Positions 63,833 through 64,000 of a DNA stretch of 64,000 nucleotides are shown here, in pieces. This DNA comes from CAVTWD01 sp963738325 (GTDB lineage Bacteria > Actinomycetota > Acidimicrobiia > Acidimicrobiales > Ilumatobacteraceae), in the NCBI GenBank assembly GCA_963738325.1, contig CAVTWD010000017.1, forward strand, positions 558,001-622,000, given 5' to 3'. A program made the position numbers and the translations under genes. Within the stretch, counting starts at the first letter, position 1, and each line of letters opens with the position of its first letter. The notes below the pieces were generated by a model, which was not told the DNA's origin, ran no database searches, and saw nothing but the letters and a program-made list of their open reading frames with translations.

Positions 63833-64000
63833 GATGCCTCCTCTCGGGTGGGGCGATCGGCGGGGGCCGGGTAGTAGCGGCGTCTGGCCCACAGCGCGAC
63901 GTAGACCAGGCCGACGAGCACCGGGACCTCGATCAGGGGACCGACGACGCCGGCGAGGGCTTCGCCGGAGGTGACACCGAAGACCCCGATCGCCACCGCG
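63829..64000 (-). CDS. ACR3-type arsenite efflux transporter, C-terminal end (partial)
   Basis: 56 residues are visible before the window edge: AVAIGVFGVTSGEALAGVVG, PLIEVPVLVGLVYVALWARR, RYYPAPADRPTREEAS. The VFG-x-x-SG motif and PLIEVPVL helix are typical of the last two helices of ACR3 permeases of the bile/arsenite/riboflavin transporter superfamily. The stop overlaps the DUF2180 start. With ArsA it would extrude arsenite across the inner membrane. Confidence 0.8.
   Translation of the reverse strand, partial: AVAIGVFGVTSGEALAGVVGPLIEVPVLVGLVYVALWARRRYYPAPADRPTREEAS

Overview
The window is GC-rich DNA from an actinobacterium, possibly of the Acidimicrobiia type. It carries deazaflavin/F420-type oxidoreductases, an LLM-class oxidoreductase, an SCO6745-like protein, mycothiol-associated DinB-like proteins, STAS regulators and many ATGA/GTGA gene overlaps. 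The lineage is inferred from gene content only. Most of the window is an accessory region layered with mobile elements. Many genes are split by single-base frameshifts, which is either real decay or assembly indels.

Layout. 0-9.2 kb: MFS transporter end, CDF metal transporter, three STAS proteins, a broken quinone oxidoreductase and a broken SIR2-DUF4020 protein (candidate phage defence). At 9217, 33277 and 53771 lie three co-oriented copies of the 3' half of a glycine tRNA gene (anticodon GCC). They divide the region into two tandem integrative elements. Element A (9.2-33.3 kb) has an integrase split by an IS1634-like element. Element B (33.3-53.8 kb) has an intact related integrase. Both integrases start next to the att site on their right, and 11-bp tandem repeats flank the att cores. 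Right of 53.8 kb are a truncated P-type ATPase/hemerythrin fusion, redox proteins and an arsenic cluster (ArsI-like enzyme, ABC exporter, ArsA, DUF2180 protein, ACR3).

Cargo and secondary insertions. Element A carries a three-gene recombinase element (10.95-13.84 kb) inserted in an uncharacterised gene, a PIN toxin pair, a decayed integrase, reductases, and a TetR-controlled oxidoreductase region with a long nested palindromic operator. Element B carries an IS66 transposase, an ABC exporter, two tandem IS110-family elements inserted in an M23 peptidase gene, and a winged-helix protein. Each element also holds one copy of a 3,040-bp recombinase-in-trio (RIT) element (24101-27140 and 48201-51240). 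The two copies are almost identical, inverted relative to each other, and bounded by 31-bp inverted repeats built of a reiterated 13-mer.

The points of most interest are the RIT pair with its unusual flanking palindromes, the tandem tRNA-Gly islands, the conserved non-coding leaders of the two IS110 elements (candidate bridge RNAs), the three-gene recombinase element, and the broken SIR2-DUF4020 gene.
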